From assembly GCA_025057155.1 (NCBI GenBank), contig JANWYD010000001.1, positions 83,106 to 147,105 of the forward strand: 64,000 nt of DNA. The letters are read 5' to 3'. The translations under genes were made by a program, and so were the position numbers. The stretch is from Chloroflexaceae bacterium (GTDB lineage Bacteria; Chloroflexota; Chloroflexia; Chloroflexales; Chloroflexaceae). A model generated the notes under the pieces. It had not been told where the DNA came from. It saw nothing but the letters and a program-made list of their open reading frames with translations, and did not search any database. The first letter of the stretch is position 1. Every line of letters begins with the position of its first letter. This document shows positions 7,667 through 16,713 of this stretch, in pieces.

Positions 7667-8470
7667 GTGCCCGAAGAAACCATCCTTACCCGGATCCTCG
7701 CCCACAAAACCGAAGAGGTCGCCCGGCAGAAGCTCAAAGCGCCGCTCCGCGAACTTGAGCGCCGCGCCGCTCGCGCCCCCGAACCGCGCGACTTCGCCGC
7801 CGCCCTGCGGCGCCCTCCGGCCACCGCGCTGATCGCCGAGGTGAAAAAAGCCTCACCCAGCCGCGGCGTGCTGCGTGATCCCTTCGATCACCTGGCCCTG
7901 GCTCGCGCCTATATCGCCGCTGGCGCAGCCGCCATCTCGGTGCTCACCGATGTGCGCTTCTTTCAGGGCAGCCTGAAGTACCTGGAGGCCATTCGCCAGT
8001 TGCCCGACGCGCCCCCCCTGCTCCGCAAAGACTTCATCATTGACCCCTATCAGATCGTCGAGGCCCGCGCCTACGGGGCCGACGCTGTGCTGCTGATCGT
8101 CGCCGCCGTTCTCGATGCTGAGCGCCTTGAAAATATGCTGCTCCTGGCGCAGCACATGGGTATGGAGGCCCTGGTCGAGGTCCACACTGAAGCCGAGATG
8201 CAGCTTGCCCTGGGGATCGGGGCCGCAGTTGTCGGGGTCAACAATCGCGACCTGCACCGCTTCGAGACCAGTCTGGAAACCACTGCGCGGCTGGCCAGAC
8301 TGTTACTCACGGATGGCCGCCGCCCGGTGCTGGTGAGCGAGAGCGGCATCTTCACCCCCGAGCACGTGGCCCTGGTGCGCAGCTACGGCGCCGACGCCGT
8401 GCTCGTCGGCGAGGCCCTGGTGACCGCGCCAGATGTGGAGGGGCTGGCCCGCGCCCTGGTTCGGGCCTGA
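7667..8470 (+). CDS. trpC: Indole-3-glycerol phosphate synthase
   Basis: A 267-residue TIM-barrel enzyme that closes the indole ring of tryptophan from CdRP. Seen: the catalytic lysine region (AEVKKASPSRG, about 48-58), ISVLTDVRFFQGS, LLRKDFIIDPYQI, GVNNRDL and the C-terminal SESGI and GADAVLVGEALV phosphate-binding segments. All are in normal order and length. The GTG at 7667 is preferred because GCGGAG sits about eight bases upstream and MPEETILTRIL matches the family start; a TTG at 7649 would add six residues. It lies 238 bases after trpD on the same strand. Confidence 0.95.
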   Translation: MPEETILTRILAHKTEEVARQKLKAPLRELERRAARAPEPRDFAAALRRPPATALIAEVKKASPSRGVLRDPFDHLALARAYIAAGAAAISVLTDVRFFQGSLKYLEAIRQLPDAPPLLRKDFIIDPYQIVEARAYGADAVLLIVAAVLDAERLENMLLLAQHMGMEALVEVHTEAEMQLALGIGAAVVGVNNRDLHRFETSLETTARLARLLLTDGRRPVLVSESGIFTPEHVALVRSYGADAVLVGEALVTAPDVEGLARALVRA

Positions 8471-8566
8471 CGCTGCTCCCTCCGCAACTCTGGTATGCCT
8501 CAGAGCGTACAATAAGTCGGATTAGGCGACTATCGCGAGATGCCCCACAACCAACGGTAGGAGCAT

Positions 8567-8587
8567 CGGGAAACGCGGTTTCCCCGC
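8567..8587. repeat. REP-like palindrome, GGGGAAACC/GGTTTCCCC family
   Basis: CGGGAAACGCGGTTTCCCCG is a slightly degenerate member of a palindrome family present at least nine times in the window, always between genes. Confidence 0.6.
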
Positions 8588-8734
8588 CTTTCTCCCACTC
8601 GATATGGTCTGACGAAATCTGCGCATCTTGCCAGGTCTCAGTGCAGAAATCTAAATTCCGAAATCGTGCCAGAGAGGTGCATCTGGCCCGTCACTCGTCT
8701 CAGCACTCATCACCAGTAGCAGGGGAGGAGGAGC

Positions 8735-9193
8735 ATGCACTGTCCGAATTGTGGCGCCGCAGCGACCCAGGGGCAGCGGTTCTGCGACAACTGCGGCATC
8801 CGGCTGGGCGCCGAGGTAGCCTCGCCCGAGGTGCAGCCGTTGACCCCGCCAATCGGCCAGCCATCCGCCGCGCCGCCCGTTCCGGTAGACTCTGGCGCCT
8901 ATCAGAGCCAGCCAGGTATGTACGCCCCTACCGTTGTGCCTAATAGCAATATGGCTGTCATCAGTCTGGTGGCGGGCATTTTATCCTGGGTCGCGTTGCC
9001 GCTGATCTGCGCGCTGGTGGCCGTTATCTGCGGTCACATCGCCCGCAAGGAGATCCGCGAGTCGGGCGGGCGCCTTTCCGGGCAGGGTCTGGCGCTCGCA
9101 GGGCTGATCCTGGGCTACGCCAATCTTGCGTTCGGGGCCCTGCTGGTCTGCTTGCTGATAATGTTTGTCATCGCCCTGATCGGGACAGTATAG
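8735..9193 (+). CDS. Zinc-ribbon DUF4190-type membrane protein
   Basis: A 152-residue protein beginning with a two-knuckle zinc ribbon (CPNCG at 3-7, CDNCG at 17-21). A proline-rich linker follows, to about residue 68, then two hydrophobic segments (about 72-98 and 123-150) around a short charged loop, ARKEIRESGGRLSGQG. This is the layout of DUF4190 proteins, whose role is unknown; the ribbon would be cytoplasmic. A strong ribosome site, AGGGGAGGAGGAG, precedes the ATG. It is a single gene, separated from trpC by 264 bases and convergent with the CAP-domain gene downstream. Confidence 0.8.
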   Translation: MHCPNCGAAATQGQRFCDNCGIRLGAEVASPEVQPLTPPIGQPSAAPPVPVDSGAYQSQPGMYAPTVVPNSNMAVISLVAGILSWVALPLICALVAVICGHIARKEIRESGGRLSGQGLALAGLILGYANLAFGALLVCLLIMFVIALIGTV

Positions 9194-9220
9194 GCGATGA
9201 GGGGGAGAGATCTGTTAGCT

Positions 9221-9253
9221 CCGTAGGGGCAGCCTTCTGGCTTGCCCCTACGG
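9221..9253. terminator. Hairpin between convergent genes
   Basis: CCGTAGGGGCA (9221-9231) pairs perfectly with TGCCCCTACGG (9243-9253). It sits between the 3' ends of two convergent genes and could stop transcription from both sides. No T-tract follows, so it may be only a dispersed hairpin repeat. Confidence 0.5.
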
Positions 9254-9268
9254 CATCCCGGCCTTTGT

Positions 9269-9925
9269 TTACCGTGGCGTGCCAAAAACTTCCGTCCAGT
9301 AGTGGTAGTAGGGAAGCTGGGCGCCGGGCAGGGGTGTGTCATCGGCCTGGTAGACATAACCAACGCCGATATGGACATAGCGGCAGTTCAGGATATTGCG
9401 GCGGTGGCCTTCGCTGCTCATCCAGCCCGCCATGACCGCTTCTGCCGTAGGGTAGCCGGCGGCAACGTTTTCGGCAAGCGCCGACCAGGGGTAGCCCACG
9501 GCGTTGACTCGCTGGACCAGGGTCGAGCCATTGCTGCCGACGTGGCCGAAGAAGTTGTTCACTGCCATGTCTTCGCTGTGTCGTTGCGCCGCCTGCATAA
9601 GTCGCGGTTCGAGACTCAGCGGCTGGCAGCCGGCGCGAGCGCGCTCGGCATTCACCAGCGCCAGCACCTGGTTGGCGATGCTTTGATTATCTGACGCCTG
9701 CGAACCGCCGACCGCTTTAATGAACGGGACGAAGATCCGCGATGCAGCGACCAGATCGGCCTGTATGGCCAGGGTTGTTTGCGTGTCTGGTTCAACGTAT
9801 GTGGATGATGCGGTATGGACGAAGGTTTCCGTCTGAGCGGAGGCGCCGGGGATCAGCAGAAGGCTTCCCAGGAGGGTGAGGATGACCGCGGCAGCGATGA
9901 GGGTGCGGGCGGTTGGGTACTGCAT
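9269..9925 (-). CDS. Secreted CAP/SCP-domain protein
   Basis: A 218-residue protein with a signal peptide (hydrophobic 8-27, then GASAQT). After a spacer comes a CAP domain from about residue 85: VNAERARAGCQPL, then HSEDMAVNNFFGHVGSNGS, then LAENVAAGY and WMSSEGHRRNILNCRYVHIGVGY. The conserved His, Glu and GHRRNIL motifs of the bacterial YkwD-like subgroup are all there. These proteins are extracytoplasmic; their activity in bacteria is not settled. It is alone, between the convergent hairpin downstream and the hpf region upstream. Confidence 0.88.
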   Translation of the reverse strand: MQYPTARTLIAAAVILTLLGSLLLIPGASAQTETFVHTASSTYVEPDTQTTLAIQADLVAASRIFVPFIKAVGGSQASDNQSIANQVLALVNAERARAGCQPLSLEPRLMQAAQRHSEDMAVNNFFGHVGSNGSTLVQRVNAVGYPWSALAENVAAGYPTAEAVMAGWMSSEGHRRNILNCRYVHIGVGYVYQADDTPLPGAQLPYYHYWTEVFGTPR

Positions 9926-10070
9926 AGGTTTGGGTGAAGATCGAGTTAATAATGTACCGCTGGTATAATATTCCTCGATCAGCCCGACGCCTATGCCCCG
10001 ATGGTCCTGTTCTATCCTACCCCCTCCTGATACGATTTCGGATTGTAGCTGTTGGATTTTCGCTTACCTC

Positions 10071-10135
10071 TCCGGTAGGGCGGGGCGAAGCCGCGCCCTA
10101 CCGGAAAGGGGCTTTTGGAGGGGCAAATCCCCTCC
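10071..10135 (-). terminator. Two hairpins downstream of hpf
   Basis: GGAGGGG...CCCCTCC at 10117-10135 and TCCGGTAGGGC (10071-10081) with GCCCTACCGGA (10095-10105) lie just past the hpf stop codon. The second is a perfect 11-bp stem. Likely hpf transcript end, though T-tracts are weak. Confidence 0.45.
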
Positions 10136-10144
10136 GAGCCTCCC

Positions 10145-10735
10145 CTACGCGGTTTCGGGAATAATCAACCCATACGCTCCATCGCGGCGACGGTAGAGCA
10201 CGCAGATACGCATGGTCTCAGCGTCCTGGAAGACGAAGAAGTTATGGCCGAGCAGTTCCATCTGCTCAATCGCATCCTCGGTGAACATCGGACGCAGCTT
10301 AAACTGCTTGGTGCGGATCACCGCCGGGGCCGGCGGTTCCTCGGTTGGAGCCGCCTCCGGTTCGGCTACGGCCACCAGGGGTTCGGCCTCGACCTGTGGC
10401 TCGACTGGCTCAACAGGCCGGCGTGATCGGCCACGGCGCCAGTATTTCTCTTTGTAGCGCGTGATCTGCCGCTGGAGCACTTCCTGCACCGCATCAACCG
10501 CGCTGTACAGGTCGGGCGCCTCCTCTTCGGCGCGGAGATAGACGCCATGCTCGCCGACCAGCGTGACCTGTACCCGGTGCACCTCGCCGGCGTTTCGATG
10601 CATTTCTGTGTGGACCTCGACGGTAGCGCTGGTGATCCCGTCCATGTAGCGCGCGAGCTTGCTCAGTTTCTCGTCAATGTGCTGGCGTTGGCGCTCGGTG
10701 ATCTTACCATTGCGGCTCTTGACGGTCAGTTCCAT
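10145..10735 (-). CDS. hpf: Long-form ribosome hibernation promoting factor
   Basis: A 196-residue HPF/RaiA-family protein. The N-terminal domain (1-105) has MELTVKSRNGKITER, HIDEKLSKLARYM and VEVHTEMHRNAGE. A proline/glutamate-rich linker (about 106-140) leads to the C-terminal dimerisation domain (IRTKQFKLRPMFTEDAIEQMELLGHNFFVFQD), which makes this the long form that pairs 70S ribosomes into 100S dimers in starvation. The ATG at 10735 has GGAGG seven bases upstream. Monocistronic: hairpins lie on both sides. Linker length is somewhat longer than usual. Confidence 0.93.
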   Translation of the reverse strand: MELTVKSRNGKITERQRQHIDEKLSKLARYMDGITSATVEVHTEMHRNAGEVHRVQVTLVGEHGVYLRAEEEAPDLYSAVDAVQEVLQRQITRYKEKYWRRGRSRRPVEPVEPQVEAEPLVAVAEPEAAPTEEPPAPAVIRTKQFKLRPMFTEDAIEQMELLGHNFFVFQDAETMRICVLYRRRDGAYGLIIPETA

Positions 10736-10799
10736 CGTGGTCCTCCATCAATTCCGTGTTCAGGGGCGCGACCGCGCCCGTGCCGTTCGATCAAACGCC

Positions 10800-10832
10800 A
10801 AAGCCCTCAGGCGCATGAAGGCCGAGGGCTTT
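10800..10832 (-). terminator. Terminator-like hairpin upstream of hpf
   Basis: AAAGCCCTC (10800-10808) is the exact inverse of GAGGGCTTT (10824-10832). It could end transcripts from the glycosyltransferase gene or sit in the hpf leader. Confidence 0.45.
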
Positions 10833-11109
10833 GATTACAGTTAGTAGTTCGCGCGGATTTCAGGGATAGCGCGGTTTAGCTCCATCGCTTGCCACTTCCT
10901 GTCGCAGCGCAATACCACGTCGTGTTACGCTGTGCCGCATCTGGCGCCCAGGCCGGCGCCGGCGATGGCCACCGGGTGGCGGGCTCGAAGATCAGGTGCT
11001 TCTTCCCGCAGATTGTACTACGCCAGACGTGACGATTCAAGAGTGAAACGGTAATGCTCTCTTAACACAGCGGGGCGGGCCGCTCGCCCGCCCCGGAGGA
11101 TGCGTAGAG

Positions 11110-11216
11110 GATCTGTGGCAGCGCGCACCTCCGACACGCGGCAAGGGGGAATGCTACGATGTCTGGTGCAATGTCGTTGCGTGCCGGCCCCGACGCGGTG
11201 CTCGCTGCCACAGATC
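11110..11216. ncRNA. Possible structured RNA or long hairpin of unknown class
   Basis: GATCTGTGGCAGCG (11110-11123) is the exact inverse of CGCTGCCACAGATC (11203-11216). The perfect 14-bp closing stem encloses about 79 bases with smaller GC-rich complementarities. The size would fit a small RNA of about 107 nt on either strand. The conserved SRP RNA apical sequence is absent, and 6S or RNase P features were not recognised. It may instead be a mobile hairpin. Confidence 0.35.
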
Positions 11217-11295
11217 TTCCCCCTTGGCGTAAGCAACTGTATCACGCGCCGATGAAAAGGCTCTGAAAAGGGGGTTGCTTTAGATGAGGGAAGCG

Positions 11296-12576
11296 TTAAA
11301 CTTTATGCAACCTCTGGCCCGCGAGATCGAAGTAGAATGCCCGCGCGCGCGCGTAGGCGGCGTCCCAGGTGTACATGCGCAGCACTTTGGCGCGGCCCGC
11401 GGCGCCCAGCGCTCGCGCCGCGTCCCGGTCGCGGATCAGGCGGGCGATGGCGGCGGCGAGCGCGGTGACGTCGCCAAAGGGCACCAGCAGTCCATTGACG
11501 CCGTCGTCAATGACCGCGGGCACGCCGCCGGCGCGCGCGCCGATCACCGGCGCCTCATAGCACCACGCTTCCAGATAGGCGATCCCGAAGCTGTCGGTGC
11601 GCGAGGGTTGCGCGTATACGTCGGCGGCGGCCAGGGCGTCGCGCCGCACCGCGTCGCTCACATACCCCAGGACGCGCGTGCGAGCGCGCTCGGCGGCGGG
11701 CAGCCTGCGGTAATAGTCCTCGAAGTGGCTCAAGAGCGGCCCGCACTGCACCCAGGTGATGTCATGACCGGCGGCCCACAGCCGCCGCAGGGCCTCCAGC
11801 ACGTGGAGCGTGCCCTTGTCAAAGGCTGCCGCGCCAAGGCTCAGCACCATCGGCCCGGTAATCGCGTGGGTCGCTCGGAACCGCGCTCCATCGCCGCCGG
11901 CCACCTCCGCCGGATCGACTCCCGCCCCTACCACCCGCACTCGCTCCGCCGCGACGCCCTGGCGCACGAGGAAGTCGCGCTCCAGGTCGGTCATCGTCGC
12001 CACGCCGTCGCTCGCGCGCAGCAGGGCCATCTGGTGCGGCATGCTGTAGTAGCGCACGATCTGTCGGTTTTCCGGCTCGCCGAGGTGCACAAAGGGCGTG
12101 CAGAGATGGGGAATGCCCCGCTGGCGCGCCCAGCGCGCCACCGGCACAATTGCGAAATCCAGGGTAATGTTGGTGGTATGCACCAGGGCCACATCCATCA
12201 GGTCGGGGGCGCTGGCCAGGTAGCGTTCCATATCCGGCAGCCGGGGGGTCAGCGTGGCCATGCGTTGCAACAGCGGGACCGCAGGGCGGCCGAGCCGCCC
12301 GATCTCCACCATCAGCCGGCGCAGCGCCGGGTAGACCAGCGGCGGTCCCGGCAGGCGCTGCACCGGGAAGCGCAGCACGCGCACCCCGTTATGCTCGGCT
12401 TCGCGTTCGGCAAGCGAGGCTTTCCCGGCGGCCCAGAAGTGCTCCAGATCCAGCGCGTCGGTGCTGAGCACCGTCACGCGGTGCCCCTCGCGCGCCAGCC
12501 GCTCGCCGATCTCGATGAAGTAGCGCGAAGCCCCCGAGGCCCGGTTGTAGAGTTGATTGATGTGCAGGAAGTGCAT
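11296..12576 (-). CDS. GT4-family glycosyltransferase
   Basis: A 426-residue GT-B-fold protein. The N-terminal domain starts MHFLHINQLYNRASGAS; the C-terminal Rossmann part has LSLGAAAFDKGT, PSRTDSFGIAYLEAW and GARAGGVPAVIDDGVNGLLVPFGD, the nucleotide-sugar-binding E-X7-E region of GT4 enzymes. It probably moves a sugar from a nucleotide donor to a lipid or cell-wall acceptor at the inner face of the membrane; donor and acceptor are unknown. The ATG at 12576 fits family starts better than one 24 bases upstream. It follows the YyaL gene by about 60 bases on the same strand. Confidence 0.88.
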   Translation of the reverse strand: MHFLHINQLYNRASGASRYFIEIGERLAREGHRVTVLSTDALDLEHFWAAGKASLAEREAEHNGVRVLRFPVQRLPGPPLVYPALRRLMVEIGRLGRPAVPLLQRMATLTPRLPDMERYLASAPDLMDVALVHTTNITLDFAIVPVARWARQRGIPHLCTPFVHLGEPENRQIVRYYSMPHQMALLRASDGVATMTDLERDFLVRQGVAAERVRVVGAGVDPAEVAGGDGARFRATHAITGPMVLSLGAAAFDKGTLHVLEALRRLWAAGHDITWVQCGPLLSHFEDYYRRLPAAERARTRVLGYVSDAVRRDALAAADVYAQPSRTDSFGIAYLEAWCYEAPVIGARAGGVPAVIDDGVNGLLVPFGDVTALAAAIARLIRDRDAARALGAAGRAKVLRMYTWDAAYARARAFYFDLAGQRLHKV

Positions 12577-12636
12577 TGATGCGCCGCCAGCAGGTGGCAT
12601 GTGGCGTGCAGGGCGGGAGAGCAGCGTAGTCGGCCA

Positions 12637-14757
12637 TCAGCGCAGTTGTTCGGCGAGCGCCTCTGGCGTTTGAACCGGAAGCTGGCACACGAAGCCTGCG
12701 CAGACGTAGGCGGTCGCCGCGCCGCCAATAGCCTCGCGCCCGGCCAGCAGCGGCGTCAGGGTCGCGGCATCGCTGTCGCCCGGGCGGATGCGCGCCACCA
12801 CGATGTGAGGGCGATAGGCCCCTAGCGCCACGTTCAGCAGCGCCCGTGTATCCTCGGCTTCGGGCGCGCCGGCAATGACAACTTCTTTGACTGGCGCGGC
12901 GGCCAGGTCAGCCGCACAGAGCCAGCGTCCGAAGCCAGCGGGGAAGCGGGCCAGCATCCCCGCCTGCCCGGCGATCAGCGCCTCGGCTCGCTGGCGGTAG
13001 TCGTCGCGTCCGCGCAGGGCCGCCAGGCGCAGCAGCACCTCCGCGGCCACCGAGTTGCCGGATGGCGTAGCGTTGTCGCCGACGTCGCGCGGCCGCACCA
13101 CCAGGGTCTCGTGGTCGCGCGCCGTATCGTAGAAGCCAGCGATGGTCTCATCCCAGAACAGATCGATCATGGCATCGGCGAGGGCGAAACTCTCGGCGAG
13201 CCAGCGGGCGTCGCCGTCGGCGGCATGGAGGGCCAGCAGGCCATCAATCAGCAGCGCATAATCCTCAAGGAAGGCCGGGGGACCGCCGCGGCCATCCTTC
13301 CACGAACGCAGCAGGCGTCCGTCGTCGCGGCGCAGATACGTGAGCAGAAAGTCGGCGCAGGCTCGGGCGATCTCCAGATACTCGTCGGAAGCGAGGGGGA
13401 TAGCGGCTTCGGCAAAGGCCCGCAGCGCCATGCCGTTCCAACTGGTGATAATCTTTTCATCGCGGAAGGGGCGCGGGCGCCGCGCGCGGGCCGCGAGGAG
13501 CCGTTTCCGGCCTTCCTGCGCCACCTGCTCCAGTCGCTCAGGGGTCGCCCCCGTTACCCGGGCCACTTCGGCTGGCTCGCGGGGCAGATTGAGAATGTTC
13601 CGGCCCTCGAAGTTCCCCGCGCGGCTGATGTCGTACAGGTGGCAGAACAGGGCCGCGTCTTCGCCCAGATGCTCGCGTACCTCATCGGGCGTCCAGACAT
13701 AGAACGCGCCCTCCTCGGCGTGGGGCGCGCCGGGATAGGGCAGGCTGTCGGCGTCCTCGCTGCTAAAGAAGCCGCCCTGGGGATGGCGCAGATCGCGCGT
13801 CATATATGCCAGCGTTTCGATGGCGATCTGGCGATACAGGGGCGTCCCGGTCACCTGAAAGGCTCCCAGGTAAATGCGGGCGAGCAGGGCGTTGTCGTAG
13901 AGCATCTTCTCGAAGTGTGGCACGAGCCAGCGGGCATCAACACTGTAGCGATGGAAGCCGCCGCCGAGCTGGTCGTAGATTCCGCCCCGCGCCATCTTGT
14001 GCAAGGTCAGTTCGAGCATCGGCAGAGCGCCGGGCGCTCCGCGCAGGTGCGCGCGCAGCAGAGCTTCGAGCGCGTTCGCCTGAGGAAACTTGGGCGCTCC
14101 GCCAAACCCGCCCGCCTGATGATCAAACTGGCGGCTGAGCACGGCCACGGCCTCGTGCAGCAGCGCGCCGCCATCGGGCAGACTGGCCCCGTCGGAGACG
14201 CCGGCGCTGGCGAGGCGCTGGATATGGTTCACTAGATCCGCGCCTGAGGCTGCCAGTTCGTCGCGGCGGGTGCGGTAGACTTCGGCCACGCGCTGGAGCA
14301 CCTGTTTCCAGCTCGACGCGCGGTAGCGAGCGGCCTTCTCGTCGGGCGGAAAGTAGGTGCCGCCGAAGAAGGGCGTGCCATCCGGCAAACAGAAGACGTT
14401 CAGCGGCCAGCCGCCCTGGCCCGTCATCGCCTGCACCGCGGTCATGTACAGGCTGTCGAGATCGGGCCGCTCTTCGCGGTCAACCTTGATATTAACGAAC
14501 AGCGCGTTCTGAATGGCGGCAGTCGCCTCGTCGTCGAAGCTCTCATCGGCCATAACGTGGCACCAGTGGCATGCAGCGTAGCCAATGCTCACCAGGATGG
14601 GCTTATCCTCGCGCCGGGCGCGCTCCAGGGCCTCCTCGCCCCATTCGTGCCAGTCTACCGGATTATGGGCATGTTGCAGCAGGTACGGACTGGCGGCATG
14701 GATCAGGCGATTGGTGTACTTCGGATTGCCATGCGCGTCGCGATGTCTGGTATGCAT
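12637..14757 (-). CDS. YyaL/DUF255 thioredoxin-fold protein
   Basis: A 706-residue protein of the family that includes bacterial YyaL and animal SPATA20. The N-terminal thioredoxin-like domain shows [14 protein letters not shown] and the signature [10 protein letters not shown] (about 58-67), then [10 protein letters not shown] and GGWPLNVF. The remainder is an alpha/alpha toroid resembling sugar isomerases ([39 protein letters not shown]). Cytoplasmic; biochemical function unknown. The start at 14757 has GAGGG upstream; the open frame extends through the tRNA gene to 14868, which is certainly not coding. The tRNA promoter may also serve this gene. Confidence 0.9.
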   Translation of the reverse strand: MHTRHRDAHGNPKYTNRLIHAASPYLLQHAHNPVDWHEWGEEALERARREDKPILVSIGYAACHWCHVMADESFDDEATAAIQNALFVNIKVDREERPDLDSLYMTAVQAMTGQGGWPLNVFCLPDGTPFFGGTYFPPDEKAARYRASSWKQVLQRVAEVYRTRRDELAASGADLVNHIQRLASAGVSDGASLPDGGALLHEAVAVLSRQFDHQAGGFGGAPKFPQANALEALLRAHLRGAPGALPMLELTLHKMARGGIYDQLGGGFHRYSVDARWLVPHFEKMLYDNALLARIYLGAFQVTGTPLYRQIAIETLAYMTRDLRHPQGGFFSSEDADSLPYPGAPHAEEGAFYVWTPDEVREHLGEDAALFCHLYDISRAGNFEGRNILNLPREPAEVARVTGATPERLEQVAQEGRKRLLAARARRPRPFRDEKIITSWNGMALRAFAEAAIPLASDEYLEIARACADFLLTYLRRDDGRLLRSWKDGRGGPPAFLEDYALLIDGLLALHAADGDARWLAESFALADAMIDLFWDETIAGFYDTARDHETLVVRPRDVGDNATPSGNSVAAEVLLRLAALRGRDDYRQRAEALIAGQAGMLARFPAGFGRWLCAADLAAAPVKEVVIAGAPEAEDTRALLNVALGAYRPHIVVARIRPGDSDAATLTPLLAGREAIGGAATAYVCAGFVCQLPVQTPEALAEQLR

Positions 14758-14832
14758 TGGCTTGCCCTCAACAACAGAGCCGTCGCGCTGCAACGGCTGC
14801 GGCGCAACGGCCCTGTGAAATGCGGTGCACAC

Positions 14833-14908
14833 TGGAGCGGGCGACGAGACTCGAACTCGCGACCTCAACCTTGGGAGGGTAGCGCTCTACCAACTGAGCT
14901 ACGCCCGC
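14833..14908 (-). tRNA. tRNA-Gly (anticodon CCC)
   Basis: The minus strand folds as a complete cloverleaf: acceptor GCGGGCG/CGCCCGC, D-arm GCTCAGTTGGTAGAGC, anticodon loop CTCCCAA and T-arm with TTCGAGT. Discriminator U and an encoded CCA at 14833-14835. The anticodon stem has one U-U mismatch (positions 28 and 42). CCC reads glycine GGG codons. Confidence 0.95.
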
Positions 14909-14920
14909 GCTGCGGCCATG

Positions 14921-14949
14921 AGTATAGCATGCAGCATCATGCCTGTCAA
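14921..14949 (-). promoter_or_regulatory. Consensus promoter of the tRNA-Gly gene
   Basis: On the minus strand TTGACA (14944-14949) and TATACT (14921-14926) are spaced by 17 bases, twelve bases before the tRNA 5' end. It directly abuts the stop codon of the response regulator gene. Confidence 0.85.
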
Positions 14950-15633
14950 CTACGGTACGAGCCGGTAGCCAACGCCCCACTCAGTGGTCAGTATCTTGGG
15001 GTTGCGCGGATCCTCTTCGATCTTGCGCCGCAGGTGCCAGATATAGACCTTGAGGTAATCGTTGTTATCTTTGGTATACTCCTGGCCCCAGACGGCCCGC
15101 AGCAACATCTCGTGCCCGACGACCTCGCCCACCTTCTCGGCAAGCACAATCAGCAGCTTGTACTCAATCGGCGTCAGATCCACCAGGTGGCCACGCACCC
15201 ACACCTCGCGCTTCTGCTGATCGATGCTGATCTGGCCGCCGCCAGCGCTGAGAGGCCGGTTGGCGGGCGGCACGCGACGCAGCAAGGCACGGATCCGCGC
15301 CGCGAGTTCTTCCATATTAAAGGGTTTGGTCAGGTAATCATCGGCGCCCCGATCCAGACCGGTGATCACATCTTCGCTCTGCGTCTTGGCCGTAAGCATA
15401 AGGATGGGCACCTGTGAGAATTCGCGCACCTTGACGCAGGCTTCCAGGCCATCCATCTCAGGCATCATCACGTCGAGGATGACCATATCAGGCCGATGTT
15501 CACGGACCATCTGTACGCACTCTACACCATTCGAGGCCTGTATGACAGCGTATCCCTCGTGCTCCAGATTAATGCGAATCAGCTCGCGGAGGCCGTCATC
15601 ATCATCAACTACAAGAATGGTGCGCTGCTCCAT
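14950..15633 (-). CDS. OmpR/PhoB-type response regulator
   Basis: A 227-residue two-domain regulator. Receiver: DDDD at 10-13, phospho-acceptor Asp54 in VILDVMMPEMDG, Thr in MLTAK, Lys in YLTKPF. The C-terminal winged helix (about 130-227) has DLTPIEYKLLIVLAE, VWGQEY and DYLKVYIWHLRRKIEEDP, ending in GVGYRL, as in OmpR-type DNA-binding domains. No kinase gene is adjacent. It follows the J-TlpA gene directly (stop codon at 15649), so it is probably the last gene of the ccm operon. The ATG at 15633 with GAGG upstream is preferred to one at 15648. Confidence 0.92.
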   Translation of the reverse strand: MEQRTILVVDDDDGLRELIRINLEHEGYAVIQASNGVECVQMVREHRPDMVILDVMMPEMDGLEACVKVREFSQVPILMLTAKTQSEDVITGLDRGADDYLTKPFNMEELAARIRALLRRVPPANRPLSAGGGQISIDQQKREVWVRGHLVDLTPIEYKLLIVLAEKVGEVVGHEMLLRAVWGQEYTKDNNDYLKVYIWHLRRKIEEDPRNPKILTTEWGVGYRLVP

Positions 15634-15648
15634 CTGTGCGCCTCGCAT

Positions 15649-16485
15649 TTATGTCGGCGAACGCCCTGCCATTTCGCCGCGCATTCGGGTAAACGTGGCC
15701 TGCACGTCGGCAAGGGTCAACTCGCCGATGTGCATGTAGCGAATGGCGCCGTCCGGGTCGATGAAGAAACTGGTCGGCAGCGGAAAGACCCGATAAGCAT
15801 TGGTAATCGAACCGTCCTCATCCAGGGCGACGGGATAGGTCACGCCGAATTGATTCAAAAACGACTGGATCTGCGCTGTATCGCGGCCTTGCAGTTTCTC
15901 GTCATCCGTCAGATTGACGCCAATGATAACCAGTCCTTCGCTGCCGAGCTGTTCGTGGGCAGCCTGGAGGGCGGGCAGTTCGCGTTTACACGGCTCGCAC
16001 CAGGTGCCCCAGAAGTTTAACAGCACTACCTGGCCGCGATAATCCTCCAGGCGCACCGTTCCGCCAGCAAGCGCCGGGGCCGTGAACGGCGGGGCGGGCC
16101 GGTTCATCTCGCCCATCGCCTGGCCCTGGGGCGAGCCGTTCTGGCCGGTCAGCACCCAGAACAGGGCGATCAGCCCCACGCCCAGCAATGCGCCTGCAAC
16201 GGCGAAGAGGCGTTCACGCGGCGTCAACCCGCGCTGCGGCGCCTTTCCGGGCGCCGTGCCGTTCGCCAGACTGCTGTCGTACTGACGACGCCGTTCCGGG
16301 TCGGCCAGAATACGATAAGCCCGCTCGATCTCGGCGCTGCGCTCAGTTGCCACCCGTTGCAGGTGCGGGTCGAGGTCGGCTACCTGTTCCGGGGCGTAGC
16401 GCGCCCGTTGCTCGGCGTAAGCCTGTTCAATAGCCTCCTGGCTCGCGTCGGGTTCAACGCCGAGGAGGGCATAGAGTGTAGCCAT
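15649..16485 (-). CDS. Degenerate J-domain fused to a TlpA/CcmG-like thioredoxin domain
   Basis: A 278-residue three-part membrane protein. Residues 1-70 match a DnaJ J-domain in pattern (LYALLGVEPDAS, AYRILADPERRRQYD), but the HPD triad is APE at 31-33, so DnaK stimulation is not expected. A membrane segment spans about 93-113. Residues 130-265 form a TlpA/ResA-like domain with the redox pair Cys163 and Cys166 (WCEPC) and the PLPTSFFID cis-proline loop. The thioredoxin part should face outside, where CcmG-like proteins keep apocytochrome c cysteines reduced. It lies in the ccm operon, so it is the likely CcmG functional equivalent (inference). The adjacent TPR protein carries the same kind of J-domain. 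Confidence 0.85.
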   Translation of the reverse strand: MATLYALLGVEPDASQEAIEQAYAEQRARYAPEQVADLDPHLQRVATERSAEIERAYRILADPERRRQYDSSLANGTAPGKAPQRGLTPRERLFAVAGALLGVGLIALFWVLTGQNGSPQGQAMGEMNRPAPPFTAPALAGGTVRLEDYRGQVVLLNFWGTWCEPCKRELPALQAAHEQLGSEGLVIIGVNLTDDEKLQGRDTAQIQSFLNQFGVTYPVALDEDGSITNAYRVFPLPTSFFIDPDGAIRYMHIGELTLADVQATFTRMRGEMAGRSPT

Positions 16486-16649
16486 AGGTGCGTTCTCTCG
16501 GTCGTCCCTATTGTAACACAGCTTTTAACTTCTGGAATTAAGAATGGTTAAAACTGAAAGCCGAGGCCTCGCTATGCCTCACCGTCTCGGTGAACACCAG
16601 CTATGACGGGCGCGCCTCGGCGAGACAATCGTTTTGCATCCGCCTGTGT

Positions 16650-16670
16650 CGCGCAACCCGGAGGGTTGCG
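16650..16670. repeat. GCGCAACC/GGTTGCGC palindrome
   Basis: GCGCAACCCGGAGGGTTGCGC is a near-perfect palindrome in the 228-base gap between the two J-domain genes. Relatives lie at 6295, 25612 and 52430. Confidence 0.6.
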
Positions 16671-16713
16671 CTATACATAACAGGCTACATCTTCCTACGC
16701 CCGTGGCCAGGGA

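Larger units (their letters stand above)
10736..11295. other. Gene-free interval with structured hairpins
   Basis: No gene was recognised. It holds a terminator-like hairpin (10800-10832) and a long-range stem (11110-11216); the rest shows no recognisable signal. Confidence 0.6.

Noticed and set aside
11110..11216. Bacterial SRP RNA
   Set aside because: Size is right, but the conserved apical loop sequence is missing on both strands.
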